Below, piece after piece: positions 1 to 11,005 of a DNA stretch of 30,171 nucleotides. This DNA is from Phoronis ovalis. Taxonomy: Eukaryota; Phoronida; Phoronidae. The stretch covers positions 1-30,171 of the forward strand of contig JAOXYB010032619.1 in assembly GCA_028565635.1 (NCBI GenBank). The letters are read 5' to 3'. A model generated the notes under the pieces. That model worked only from the letters and a program-made list of their open reading frames with translations. It did no database searches and was not told where the DNA came from. The translations under genes and the position numbers were made by a program. How positions within the stretch are numbered: the first letter of the stretch is position 1; every line of letters begins with the position of its first letter.

Positions 1-378
1 AGTCTGTGTTGCCTAACTTTTTTGCATAGTATGCCTTCGGACACTTTCGTCATCAAAAATCGTTCATTGATCAGATCAAAGGCGTAACTAAGACTGTTTT
101 TACATTTATTAGTCTTAGTTGTGACTTGCGTAAATTAGCGGTTAGTATCAAATAGAATTGATTATTTATCATTAGACTAAAATATTGATTTGCATTTTCA
201 TACGTTTGCGTAAAACTTAATATGCTCGATATGAATATGTATGCTTTTCATCTATACAATACCATCTTCGCAATGCCAAGGGAATACTCTCAAATACGTT
301 CTGAGAGTGCATACGAAGAGAGAATCTCCAGAGTTCGGAGGACGATACCATACGTGTACGTGACAATTAAGGAATTGC
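1..378. other. Non-coding flank downstream of the left MRH gene
   Basis: AT-rich sequence beyond the stop codon of the minus-strand MRH gene that ends at 379. It should contain that gene's 3' untranslated region. Reading frames here are short and show no recognisable domain. I see no third MRH copy before the left edge, but one could begin outside the window. Confidence 0.5.
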
Positions 379-2689
379 TCAGCAAGCATATTTAGTAAAT
401 ATTTTAAAATGCCCTTGGTAATAAATATCTTTAATATGCTCAAATATTGGTGTTGACATGTTCACGTTTTCTTCACAAATAAAATAAATTCGAGTCTGAT
501 ACTGAATCACATGATCAACAGTTGTGCCATGATAATAAGCCAAGTAAATGCCTGTAAAAATTAAAAAAAAACACAAATAATGTTACATGATATGAAGATA
601 ACAATGTGTTAATTTCAGTAAAATATTGAATACCGTATTAAGGTTAAGCTGGACCCTCGTCACTGTATAAATAAAAATTCGTGAAAAATCCGCATTACAT
701 TTTTTTCTCTCAAGAGAGATGTTTTCCAAAACTTTAACATTCAAGCATAATGGTATTTTCAAACTATTGTGTAAAATGTATGAAATTTAATTAGCGTTTA
801 ATTACACCCTATGAAAATCGTTAGGTATACATCCTACAGGAAAACTCAGTACATAAAAATTGGGGCTAATTATATTTTTAACAACTAATCAATACTCCCT
901 TAACTGGGTTTTGACCATTTTTAAATTGCACCAGGGATCGATTTTTTGATTATATAATCAATTTAGTGTTTTTTAGCAAATAAAAAAAATACCTTTTCTT
1001 AAACATTAATTAATAATTCAAAGATTATTCACAGTATTTACAATTCGGTAAAACCCAATGGAAGTATCGTTTACTTCTTAAAAACGTAGTTAGCTCCAAT
1101 TTAGATCCGCGATTTGCTGTAGGATGTACCTTATGATTTTTATGAGATGTCATAAAAAATTAATTAAATTTTGTGCGTTGCATACACCAGTCTAAAAATA
1201 CCGCCATAACATAGCATGAATGTTAAAGTTTCAGAAAACATTTATTTTATATGAAAAAAATGTAATGCGGATTTTTAATGAATTTTTATTTAAACAGCAA
1301 CGAGGGTCCAGCTTAACCTTAATCCAAATGTATGACTCGAATTTGGTAACACTTTCTGAAGGGCTTACTGGTAGAACCCTTTGAATATAACAGCTGTAGA
1401 CCGATATATAAGTTTTTCCTATCCATATACTTAGTAGGGAAATAAACACTTGTACATTATTTATTGAGTATAACGAAGTAATGCCACGTTTCAAAAAAAG
1501 CATTTTGGATATATAGTAGAAAAATATGAGAGTAAAATGATATTTGAGAAATGTTACCGTCATTGTGAGGATTTGTACCGAACGCAGATGCATTAACATT
1601 ACCCAGAAATACACATGACCCGTCAGGTGGGATCTGGAAAAGACAGTTAATTTACATCAATGTTTTTTTTTCAAAGCTATTGGAACGGTGTTACAAAAGA
1701 AAGTTCAAGATAATTAGCACGGCTAATTCTATTAGAGATTTTTCGAGTTACTCCGTGCATCTAATATTAATATCTAATTAAATTCTTATTATATTTTCTT
1801 ATGTATTCGAACTGGCCACCATCCATACATTTGCTAGTGCCTTCCTATTTCTTGTACAACCAAAGCGAAACTGCAGAATCCATCTTTGCAGCGACATGAG
1901 ATAGAAAAGTATATCTTCTATCATTTGGCAGAAAATAGTGTACCCCTTTACGTACCATATAGATTGGAGCTGTAACATGGCACTTGGAACTTATGACAGG
2001 TTTTTCAACGTTGCCACAGATTTGCAATTGAAATGAATATTTATTTAGTGTTCCGTCAAATGCAATAAGCGCGTTCCCAGATGTTTGAAAACCCGCGGTC
2101 TCAATTATATATCCTTCTGGTTTCCTGAAATGGGGAATTTAATGTTTTATTATACTTCATATTTTTATAAAAAGCCGCTTAATTTCAAAATTAAGCTATA
2201 AACACTTCAAATGATGACTTCATCCCCCGGCCGGCGGGCTTCATTTCTCAGCATTTTTTTTAATCCGTCCGAAACTCTCGATTACATAAACGTTTCCAAG
2301 GCAATAGAAATGTTGATCAGGGATCTGAGTTATTTTTAGGTGGCTCCAGTGCTCGCTAAAGTTTTGGTAGCACACATCATTATACGGGGATAAGACGCAA
2401 TGTGCTTTCAGTAAGCATCAACAAATGTTTTTTATTGATGAATAGTTAGGTTTAATGTTTTTAACAAATATAGGATCTTGCTTTTCATCACCACAAAGGT
2501 AATTTAAGGTAACTGCATCTGCTAAAATAACACCATGATTTCAGATACTTACTGTGAAATTAATGGTGATAAGTCATATATCTTTCCCTTTTCATCAATA
2601 TATCTGCAGTGTGAGACATCAGAGTTAGGAACAACATTCTCTGAGAAAGAAGTATGCACGATGAAAATTATGCTAACCAGCAAATTCAT
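379..2689 (-). CDS. Secreted single-MRH-domain protein, left tandem copy (four exons)
   Basis: I assembled coding exons on the minus strand at 2553-2689, 1956-2124, 1558-1633 and 379-551, giving 184 residues. Every junction has GT and AG, with phases 2, 0 and 1. Residues 1-16 are a hydrophobic signal peptide. The rest matches the mannose-6-phosphate-receptor-homology fold: CRYIDEKGKIYDLSPL near residue 28, then the FQLQICGNVEKP strand, PPDGSC, the NASAFG glycosylation sequon, RIYFIC and a terminal TKYAC. Known MRH proteins bind mannose-type glycans in the lumen or outside the cell; here neither a transmembrane segment nor a cytoplasmic tail follows, so secretion or lumenal retention is inferred. 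Exons 3 and 4 are about 81 percent identical in protein to the right copy at 3712-5498. The signal peptide is eight codons shorter than in that copy. Intron 3 is swollen by a foldback element. The start is the first ATG of the signal peptide. Ligand binding is unproven, and the domain has only six cysteines. Confidence 0.85.
642..1318. mobile_element. Foldback MITE flanked by TTAA, inside an MRH intron
   Basis: The left end, GGTTAAGCTGGACCCTCGT, recurs inverted at the right end. The first ~110 bp of the two arms (642-748 and about 1214-1318) are clearly alignable. Matching blocks continue inward almost to the centre near 980, for example around 810-840 and 1110-1135. The whole 677-bp unit is thus an imperfect palindrome with arms of roughly 300 bp. 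TTAA lies immediately outside each end (638-641 and 1319-1322), fitting a piggyBac-like target duplication, although the terminal bases are not typical of piggyBac. There is no coding capacity, so it is a non-autonomous element. It lies in intron 3 of the left MRH gene; the right copy's intron lacks it. Confidence 0.85.
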
Positions 2690-3711
2690 TTTATCATTCT
2701 ACTTGTATTATATGGAATGGCTAGGAACATCGAACTGATAAATAGATAACTGTTTGTCCTTGCATGGCAAACGTTGTTGGTTTATCTTTATCTTTGACCT
2801 ACAAAGAGATATTTTAGATATTGCTTTATAACATAATATAAGACATGACAAGTGGAATTCATAAAAAATAATGGGAAGTGACCCGTATGTTATAATGACT
2901 TTTTGTATAATATGAAATTATATTGGGAAAATTCTTTTTTAATTTTCTTTGCTAAACTTTATGATGTCTTGGACCAGATAATTTCGTGTAAATACAAACT
3001 CAGTAATTATAAAAGTAATTACAAGATCTTTTCCATGAGTTGCAAAATTTCAACTTTTGCGCAACATGTGCCAGACCAATTTCCTATATTTTTTTGTCAG
3101 TAAGACATACTGCCGACATCCACAGCGATTTATGGACTTTGATTCATAAGCCGCCATAAGGGGACAAGTAAACCAATTAAGCTAAACCTGGTCTCTTATA
3201 AAACATGAAAACAATCCAGATTATGTGGCTGTAAATGTAGTACCGCATCAAGAATCACTATGTGTAGTCTTATGCGTGTTTTCTCACTTTTTGTTTGAAA
3301 TTGAGCGAAAAACATTTAATTCAGGTAAAAAAGTAATGAAATCAGCAGCATTATTGAAAATTGAAAATAACTGATTGCCACAACAACTATGTTTCTATGG
3401 CTCCAGTGCTTTATGAAAAAGTAAAGTAAACGGTCAGAAAGCTCATTAATTTTTGTGAAATACTTGTTTCTGTTAATATACGAAGTATTACTCACATATG
3501 AAGTAGCAAGGAAATCCCTTATGCGACAAGTATCATTTATAAAAGACGTCAAAAAACAGGTAATAAAATTGCGTCTTTTTATTTTTTTTCGACATTTTCG
3601 AATAAATTAATTGACATCTTTTATTGTAAGAAAAATATATTTGGTACAAAAAACGAAGTAATAAAATAACATATATTTATTTTAAAGAATGATAAATCAA
3701 CAAAACTAAAC
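2690..3711. other. Intergenic spacer between the two MRH genes
   Basis: About 1 kb separates the start of the left copy from the stop of the right copy. It holds the left gene's promoter, including the upstream box at 2781-2801, and the right gene's 3' untranslated region. The short open frames show no domain. Nothing else is recognisable. Confidence 0.6.
2781..2801 (-). promoter_or_regulatory. Duplicated upstream box with paired GATA sites (left MRH gene)
   Basis: Read on the minus strand, this 21-bp block contains AGGTCAAAG followed by AGATAA and GATAAA. The same block with one mismatch lies at 5580-5600. The two boxes sit 92 and 82 bases upstream of their ATGs. The surrounding non-coding sequence has diverged much more. 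The motif resembles a nuclear-receptor half site joined to two GATA sites; the factors are inferred. Confidence 0.45.
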
Positions 3712-5498
3712 TCAACAAACATATTTCGTAAATATTTTAAAATGCCCTTGGTAATAAATATCTTTCACGTGTTCAAATATTGGTGTTGTCATGGTAACAT
3801 TAGCTTGACAAACAAAATAAATTCGAGACTGATATCGGATCACATGATCAACAATTGTGCCATGGTAGTAAGCCAAGTAAACTCCTATAAAAAAAAGATA
3901 GAAACTCGTTAATATATAGAATTAATGGTATCTTAATTAATATGTAATAATGACAATAGGTAAAAGTGATTCACAGACTAGTTGCATCTCCATACTGTGC
4001 CTCAATCGATATTTAATTATTTGCCCAGATCGAGATATATGTAGCCTGCAATATTTACCATGAGCATATCAAAGTAGCTAATCTTCAATACAAGTGTTCT
4101 CCATATGACATGAACGGGGAGATTTTGGAGCATGTAAAATTTCTTGTTCTGCTTACAAGAAAGCTGAGAATTCTTTAATAACTATGGTGGGGGGACACAG
4201 TTGTTTATGTCTTATTTAAATGCATCTGTGGAGGAACAACAAATGATATTCAAGCCATCTTACCATCATTAAAAGGATTTGTACCAAATGCAGACGCATT
4301 AATATTACCCATGGCTATGCAAGAGCCGTCCGGTGGAATCTAGAAAGACAAATTCATTGCAGTCAACTCCTGTCTTGTTTGGAAATGATACTTCATAAAA
4401 AAAATATTTAGTATGATGTATCGTGGAAACTTTTATCAATTAACAGCGTTACAGCTGCCGAAACTTTAGCGAGATGACTAAGGACCACCTGGCGGACGTT
4501 CCCGTAATCCCAGACATCGATTTTTGAGAAACCTGGCATTGCAAGATTGTACCAAAATTCAACTAACAATGGTCATCAGTCTTCAAATAATACCTAGACA
4601 GGAAAAAGAGGGAGGGAGAAATTTACTAGTATACTATGCAGCGAAATGTTTTATGCCAGCCAGAGTTATACCATATTGGGTATCTATTCATGTTTACGTA
4701 CCATGTAAATTGGAGACGAAAGGTTACACTTAGAACTCATCGGCTTTTCAACATTACCACATATTTGTAATTGGAATGAATAGGAAGACTGCGACCCGTC
4801 ATATGCTATAAGTGTGTTTCCAGATGTTTGAAAAACAGTTGTGTCAATCGCGTAGCCTCCTGGTTTCCTGAAATTGCGGAATATTTTATGTTTAACTATA
4901 TTTATGTTTAAAAAATACAATATTTGCATTGAATATCCAGCAATTGTAGTGCTCATCAAGTGATCCTGCTTCAGAATCTGATAAATGTGCAAATTAAGCA
5001 AAAGGTTTATCACAAAGTCTTTGGGAGGAAATAACATATGGTGTTGCAATTATTAATAAATGCACTTCCATACATTGAAGTTGTGTTGCAGGCGTTGTAC
5101 GCGTAATAGATATTTCATGCTGTTTATATATAGGTTGCAAATGGCTTACTCACTAATATGTCAACATAACACAAGTAATTTTCGGTATACTTTTATTTTA
5201 GTAAATCCAGAAGAGCGTTATTATTTTTCGTCATTGTAAAAACTGGAATATATGTCCGATGTATATTTTGAAATTTTAAAACTATAAATCATTTAGTTTC
5301 ATAAGATACACCAGTATACAATTGTTACAATACTTACGGTGAAATCAATGGTGACAAGTCATATACCTTTCCTTTTTCGTCAATGTACCTGCAGCGTGTG
5401 ATATCAGAGCTAGGAGCCACACTCTCTGATATAGTTGTATACACAACAAGCAATGATAAAGTATACACGGTGAGCATTACGAAGGGAAGCAAATTCAT
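3712..5498 (-). CDS. Secreted single-MRH-domain protein, right tandem copy (four exons)
   Basis: Minus-strand coding exons at 5338-5498, 4702-4867, 4264-4339 and 3712-3884 give 191 residues. Residues 1-24 form a hydrophobic signal peptide. The MRH domain fills the remainder. KVYDLSPLIS at about 44-53 is the family's usual first strand. Six cysteines lie at 36, 90, 101, 116, 160 and 191. By comparison with the repeats of cation-independent mannose-6-phosphate receptor (eight cysteines), one pair is absent, the one matching C106-C141 of the cation-dependent receptor. There is no membrane anchor. Exon 3 is 76 bp and exon 4 is 173 bp in both tandem copies, with identical intron phases, so they arose by whole-gene duplication. 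The Gln-Arg-Glu-Tyr set that contacts mannose 6-phosphate cannot be assigned with confidence; Arg155 is a candidate for the arginine. A general lumenal glycan or glycoprotein-binding role is the most that can be inferred. Confidence 0.87.
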
Positions 5499-6781
5499 TT
5501 TTGCAAGCTGGTAAAAACTATTAGATGGTTATATGTCGTCTATTTGTTCTTGCATTTGACAAGAATAAAATGCTATACTTTTATCGTTATCTTTGACCTA
5601 TTAAGATATCATTGGTGTAGCCTACATTGTTTATTTTGCAATAACATTAGACATCAGACACTACATGCTGGGACTACATGTCATACCTGTACGTAAAGGA
5701 TAATCAAAGAATAATAATAAAGCAAAAGGTAGTTTATCATTTTATTGGATAGTGAGAAAAATACGTCACAGTGTAGTTAATTTCCATGTTAATATTTTAG
5801 CAATGTTTTCGCTGCTTTTTTGCAGTGACCCTTGTCACAAATGTCACGGCAAAAGGATCATGCTCAAAAGAACCTAAACACCATCATAAATATTCATTAT
5901 GTGATATTATAAAATACTGAATACATATACCTATACAATATTACATACTGTATCGTTTACGCATATAGTATGCCACCTACTTTATTTACTGATAAATTTA
6001 TCTCTAACTTTAAAAGCATTGTAGACAAAAGCAACAATGTTAGACACGTCTGTTCATTAATGCACCATAGGAACTAGTTCAGTTACTGATATCTTATGTC
6101 ACATTGTGCCACATTAGTAAATAAATATCCATTCATTCATTTACAATACAGGAAGTATTAACAAACAAATATAACATAATTTTTTTATTTCACAGCATCA
6201 TACACCTCCCATTGATCAAGGATGATGAAGTAAAACTCTATTACTTGCATATGTAACATTTTTATACATAATCCCTGCTGTTAATGATCTTGACTAGTTT
6301 ACAAGTGATATAGTTGCAGGTATGTACCCAGGGCAGGTGCCAGTACATCTAACAGAACTCCATTTCAAGCACAGAATAATTCATTACTTGTGATTAAACT
6401 GTGCCTTTCATTGGAAGTATAAAATGTAAGGGTGCATATACACCCATAACAATACCAAAATGCAGTTATTCGCTTTAAATATCCCCCATACTATACATTC
6501 ATAAAAATGTTACATTTCAATAGCAAATTACTACTTGATAAATAAATATAACTGATTTCACAATAATTTACCATACATATGCATACATCATCGTTCACCT
6601 CTGATGTTGCACTATGGTGTAATAAAATTTTATAATAGCACCTTCCAGAACCACCAATATAAATGCCTTAAAATTCAAAATGGATTTAAAAACTTTGATA
6701 ATTCTTGTGGAAAATTATTCTTTTAAATGTACTTAAAGGGATAGCATATGTCATGTTAGAGGCACGTTCATTTTAAGTAAG
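5499..6781. other. Intergenic region upstream of the MRH genes and downstream of the zinc-finger gene
   Basis: This holds the promoter of the right MRH gene and the 3' untranslated region of the zinc-finger gene. A short CATT microsatellite lies near 6129-6143. No gene, RNA or longer repeat is visible. Confidence 0.55.
5580..5600 (-). promoter_or_regulatory. Duplicated upstream box with paired GATA sites (right MRH gene)
   Basis: Counterpart of the box at 2781-2801, with 20 of 21 bases identical. On the minus strand it reads AGGTCAAAG, then AGATAA and GATAAA. An ACATATAACC stretch nearer the ATG could serve as a weak TATA element. Confidence 0.45.
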
Positions 6782-8299
6782 TTAGGCAACTTCTGATGAT
6801 TTCAAAGTACCATGTCTGTTAACATGACTGTTCATGGCACTTCTTTGGGTGAATCTCATTCCACAGATATGACACTCAAAGGGTTTTTCACCTGTATGTA
6901 CTCTCATATGCCGGCGAAGACTACCACTTTGACCAAAACATTTCCCACATATGTCACATTCGTGTGGTTTTATTCCTGTGTGCGTTTTCTGGTGTCTCGA
7001 GAAAACAATCTGTTTCTGAAATCTTTTGCCACAAACATCACACGCAAATGGTTTATCATCGGTGTGCACAATCAAATGTTCTTTAAGATAATCACTACTT
7101 TTGTACATATTTCCACATATATCACACTGACATGATTTATCGTCATGTGTTGCTAGGTGCCTTCTTAAGAACTGCTTGCGTTTAAATCCTTTACCGCATG
7201 TCACACATTTATATTTCTTTACACTACTGTGCGATTCTTGATGCCTTCTCAAAGGCCTTGTATGCGAAAATGCCTTCCCACAAACTTTACATTCATGAGG
7301 TTTAGCATCTGAATGAGTTTTCACATGTTCAGAGAGATTACCACTTGAAATATATCTTTTACCACATACCTTGCATTTATATGGTCTAAAACCACTATGT
7401 AACCTTTCGTGGATATGCTTGTAATAAGGGTCACTAAATTTTCTTCCACAACTGGCACATTCAAAAGGTTTCTCTAGTGTATGCTTTCTCACATGGATTA
7501 CTAGCTTATATCTTGCAGAAACACAAAACCCACATGTGGAACACTTAAACTTCTTTTTCTTTTTGTGTATGCTCCTCATGTGATTATAAAATGTCCCTTT
7601 ATCATCAAAGCTAACAAGGCACAATTTGCAACTAAATGTGGCTTTACTTAGTTGTTTTACACATGTTTTACGTCTCAAATGTCTATGCAAAGACCCATAG
7701 AGCATGAATTCCCGACCACAAATATCACACAAATATTTTTCCTCGTGTAACTTCTCATGCACTATTAGTTGTTCTCTGTCGATACACGTTTCCTCGCAAT
7801 GCTTGCATTGACGTGACTGTCCGCCTGCTCCTGTGTCAGCTTGGTCAATTCTTGTTAAACATATCACAGCCTTTCTTGTTATTTGTGGATTATTTTGAAC
7901 CATTATATTTTTAGCATTAACTTCTTCCGTCTTAATTGAAAACTTATCATTACTTTCTTGAGGAACCGAATTTGTTTTAATAATGATATTTTTATCATTT
8001 AATGCAGATATACCTGTGAATTCATTCAATTCAGCTGGTTTAAGTTGACAAATTTGAGTCATTACATTTACACCATTTCTATCACTTTCACGTTTAATTG
8101 AGACCTCGTAAAAGTCAGTAGGACTTTGATTAGTAGCTTGAGTTTTTGTGATTGTACTGCTGACAACTATAGATTTCTTACAAGTGATAAATGATACACC
8201 ACTCTGTGTGCATTGCCAGTATTTCCTTTCAGGTTCTTGCATGCCGACAAGTGTAGAACTTGATACAGAAAGCTGGGAGTTTGAATTTGTCTGCTCCAT
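6782..8299 (-). CDS. C2H2 zinc-finger protein with 12 fingers, single coding exon
   Basis: This 505-residue protein is probably a nuclear, DNA-binding transcription factor. Residues 1-164 are low in structure and carry no KRAB, ZAD or BTB domain that I can see. They include two consensus sumoylation motifs, SIKRE near 67 and SIKTE near 121. From residue 165 to about 494 there are 12 fingers. The first three are irregular: finger 1 is CKHC-H3H, finger 2 ends in cysteine (C2HC), and finger 3 has a four-residue histidine spacing. The remaining nine are regular, and the later ones have TGEKP-like linkers such as HTGIKPHEC and HTGEKPFEC. An in-frame TAA at 8306-8308, nine bases upstream, fixes the ATG. 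A possible splice acceptor at 8329-8330 suggests a spliced 5' untranslated exon. The exact orthologue is not identifiable by eye, because poly-finger proteins expand lineage by lineage. Confidence 0.92.
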   Translation of the reverse strand: MEQTNSNSQLSVSSSTLVGMQEPERKYWQCTQSGVSFITCKKSIVVSSTITKTQATNQSPTDFYEVSIKRESDRNGVNVMTQICQLKPAELNEFTGISALNDKNIIIKTNSVPQESNDKFSIKTEEVNAKNIMVQNNPQITRKAVICLTRIDQADTGAGGQSRQCKHCEETCIDREQLIVHEKLHEEKYLCDICGREFMLYGSLHRHLRRKTCVKQLSKATFSCKLCLVSFDDKGTFYNHMRSIHKKKKKFKCSTCGFCVSARYKLVIHVRKHTLEKPFECASCGRKFSDPYYKHIHERLHSGFRPYKCKVCGKRYISSGNLSEHVKTHSDAKPHECKVCGKAFSHTRPLRRHQESHSSVKKYKCVTCGKGFKRKQFLRRHLATHDDKSCQCDICGNMYKSSDYLKEHLIVHTDDKPFACDVCGKRFQKQIVFSRHQKTHTGIKPHECDICGKCFGQSGSLRRHMRVHTGEKPFECHICGMRFTQRSAMNSHVNRHGTLKSSEVA

Positions 8300-8744
8300 G
8301 ATAAATTAAGTAGAACTTCAAAACATTCCTAAATAAGATGTAAAACAGTTAGTGCTACTACGAATCTGTTAAAATGGCAACTGAACTTATCTGTTATTTT
8401 GAATACTGAATATACTATTGGCATCAGAATAATGCATCATAGCAGCTTACGAAGCAGAATTATAAAGACATAGCAATAGCAGGTGTAGTCCAGTATCTAA
8501 CGTATTGGTCCTAATACTTTCCTTTCAAAATGTATCGTCTTTCAAAATTAACAAAACGATGACAATTTTGACATATCAGTAATCTTACTTTGTTATTATC
8601 AACTGAATAAGTGTCTTATTTGTTGAATTTTAACTCAATAAATAGGAAGCGACTGTAATGGTGTCTACATTTAGGCAACATACGAATGATTCAATGAATT
8701 TCTGTACTCATAAGGCCACAACTTTTTAATCGGTCTCGACCTTA
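8300..8744. other. Zinc-finger gene 5' flank
   Basis: AT-rich stretch upstream of the zinc-finger start. It presumably contains the promoter and an untranslated exon, since a TTATTTAG acceptor-like sequence ends at 8329 on the minus strand. No other feature is seen. Confidence 0.4.
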
Positions 8745-9453
8745 AACATAAGACATCCGAAAAGTACTTGGGGTGCACTATTACAACTGGATTGGATTGG
8801 AATGTGCACATTAACCTCATCTGCAGCAAAGCAAACAGAACACTGGGATTGCTACGCAGAAACCTCAATATTGACTCCATCGCAATAAAGGAAAAAGCAT
8901 ACAAAACACTCGTCAGACCATTAGTAGAGTATACCAACACGGCATGGGATCTATACGAACAGAAAGACATTGACCAATTAGAGAAGGTACAAAGACATGC
9001 TGCCCGCTATGTTACCAAAAGATATAGAGACAGATCAAGTGTAGGAGACATGTTAAACAATCTGAAATGGATCCCCCTAGAACAGCGCAGAAAGCGATGT
9101 TCTACAAGATTGAGAATGGATTAGTAGCCATCGATAAAGACCAGTACCTAATACCCCCAACACGCCGTACCAGACACATGCACATCAGCACATACCAGAT
9201 CCCTTCATGCAAGACAAATTATAGATAAGGCTCTTTCTTCCCAAGAACAATAAAGGAATGGAACAGTCTTCCCCCTGATGCTGTAACAGCCAGGTCACTT
9301 GATGCCTTCAAGGCTCAGGTGGCAAATTTTCTCAACTAAACCAAACCCAGCTATTTTAACCTGCACTGTACATATTCTGCACTCTTGTCAAATGCACACA
9401 CCTCTAGCAGAATCTTCAATTAGTTGAAGGTGGCTAGTTACGGAAGAAGAAGA
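8745..9453 (+). mobile_element. 5'-truncated, decayed non-LTR retrotransposon (end of reverse transcriptase ORF and 3' tail)
   Basis: The frame containing KYLGCTI, ICSKANRTLGLLRRN, YKTLVRPLVEY, AARYVTKRYRD and SSVGDML is the region after the catalytic core of jockey/CR1-type reverse transcriptases. It breaks at about 9090-9095, where reading shifts by one base into MFYKIENGLVAID. It then meets a TAA at about 9225 and continues as SFFPRTIKEWNSLP and ARSLDAFKAQVANFLN to a natural stop near 9340. A GAA-repeat tail closes the element at 9441-9453, typical of the 3' ends of these elements. Only the last ~200 codons remain, with one frameshift and one internal stop, so it is dead. 5' truncation is normal for target-primed reverse transcription. 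The left boundary is approximate. Confidence 0.9.
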
Positions 9454-11005
9454 CCCGTTAGGCGTTATAACTTATAGTTATATATCTCCATAAAGGACTC
9501 GAAACTGCCTATTAACCTCAATTTAAAATCCAAATGTCAAAATGACCTGCTATTTAATTCCACACATGATTGTCTACTGCCAACAACTTTAACACAAACC
9601 TCAAAGATGAATAAACAATTTCAACCTCCTCTAAAGACCATGATTATAATCCAACTCAACGAGTCAACTTTCGCGACTAATTGCATTTTCAGGTGTTTGT
9701 CTGCGTATCAAGGAATTAAAATTTGTTCTTATTAACCTGTTGTACGTCCTGCATGCGAAAATTGGTGCTACAAATCTGAAAATTATATTAAAAAACGAAA
9801 AATATTATGGTAAAAACGGTTGAAAAAATCCGGAACCATAATACCGGAAGTAACCGTGGGAATATTCCCTCCAACTGTCAAGAGCAACTGTTCAAGCGAC
9901 AGCGCTTCATGTGGTAAACTTAGGATATTCTAAAACTTTGTGCATTAAATATGCTAGGGTCCAGGTGGGTGCTACTTATTTTTAAGTATCATGTTTCTGC
10001 CGGGATGTTTTTATTTCATTAATTTCTGTTAAACTAATAGGTAACCTATCATCCACAACTTACTACGTTGTCTTGAACAATTGCTCTCCGCACAATTTAA
10101 TATAATGGTGAATACAAAAGTAAAAGAAATCCGAAAGGTCAAACTTCAGTGAGAATAGACAGGCTTTGGCTATATAGGGATGATAGGACCCCATAAGTGG
10201 ACCAGTTTTTTTTTAATCAATTTAAATTAGTGGATCTGATCAAATTTGTAGAATGAACTCGGTTTCTTAATCAGTTAGGATAGTGGATCAGGGTTGTTTT
10301 TTTTATCAATTAGCAGAGTGGATCCGTTTTTTTACTTATTTCTGTCAGCAAACAGGACTTTTTATTTTTAGCAAACAGGTTTTACCACCAAACAAAAATT
10401 TCTAATTGGGGCTTTTAGCAAGCAAAAGTAAAACTAGGAAAAATAGTTTAAAGGCCACACATCTCTACCCAAAATGTTGTGAAGTACCCTCACGAAGCAA
10501 ATATTTCCATCGATATGTACGACTAAAATGATAACAAACATATTCTATTAAAAGTTCACATGTTATATTTGATAACAAAAAACACCTGAAATTCATAAAA
10601 AAACGATTGTTCATTCGCCATGATATAATTAAATTATATTTCTAAATTTAGTTTATTTCACAGAGGCGTATTGTTAGACTGACATCAGGCGTAAAAAATA
10701 TTAGAAAGGTTTTGTAAATTTACTGCAGGTAGTAGCACGCCACAAAAAGACTATGATATGTACTATAAAATAGCATAGTAAAAAACATTTCTTTTGTGTG
10801 AAAACTGTAAGATGAGTTTTTAACGAGTTTGAATCGTAACAGCACAGGCCCTCGTCAGACAATTTTTCAAAAGGAGGGTGCGTTTGTCAGTAATGTTTTT
10901 AGAATTAACGATTTCAGAAAATACGAGTTACGTGGTTAAAAAAAACTTGACAAGCAAAAAAAGGCCGTTAAACACTTAAAAACTACTTCCCCTTACAAAA
11001 TCCCT
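9454..11005. other. Gene-free stretch with weak degenerate repeats
   Basis: No coding region is recognisable. Between 10196 and 10330 the word AGTGGAYC followed by a T-run recurs four times at uneven spacing (starts 10196, 10229, 10282 and 10317). AGCAAACAGG occurs twice just after. This looks like an old, decayed repeat. A CCGGAAGT (ETS-like) site lies near 9844. Confidence 0.4.

Noticed and set aside
252-443. 63-codon minus-strand frame past the left MRH gene
   Set aside because: It overlaps the last MRH exon in a different frame and continues into untranslated sequence without any domain.
6812-7135. Plus-strand open frame of 107 codons
   Set aside because: It lies antisense inside the zinc-finger array and reflects the regular finger spacing.
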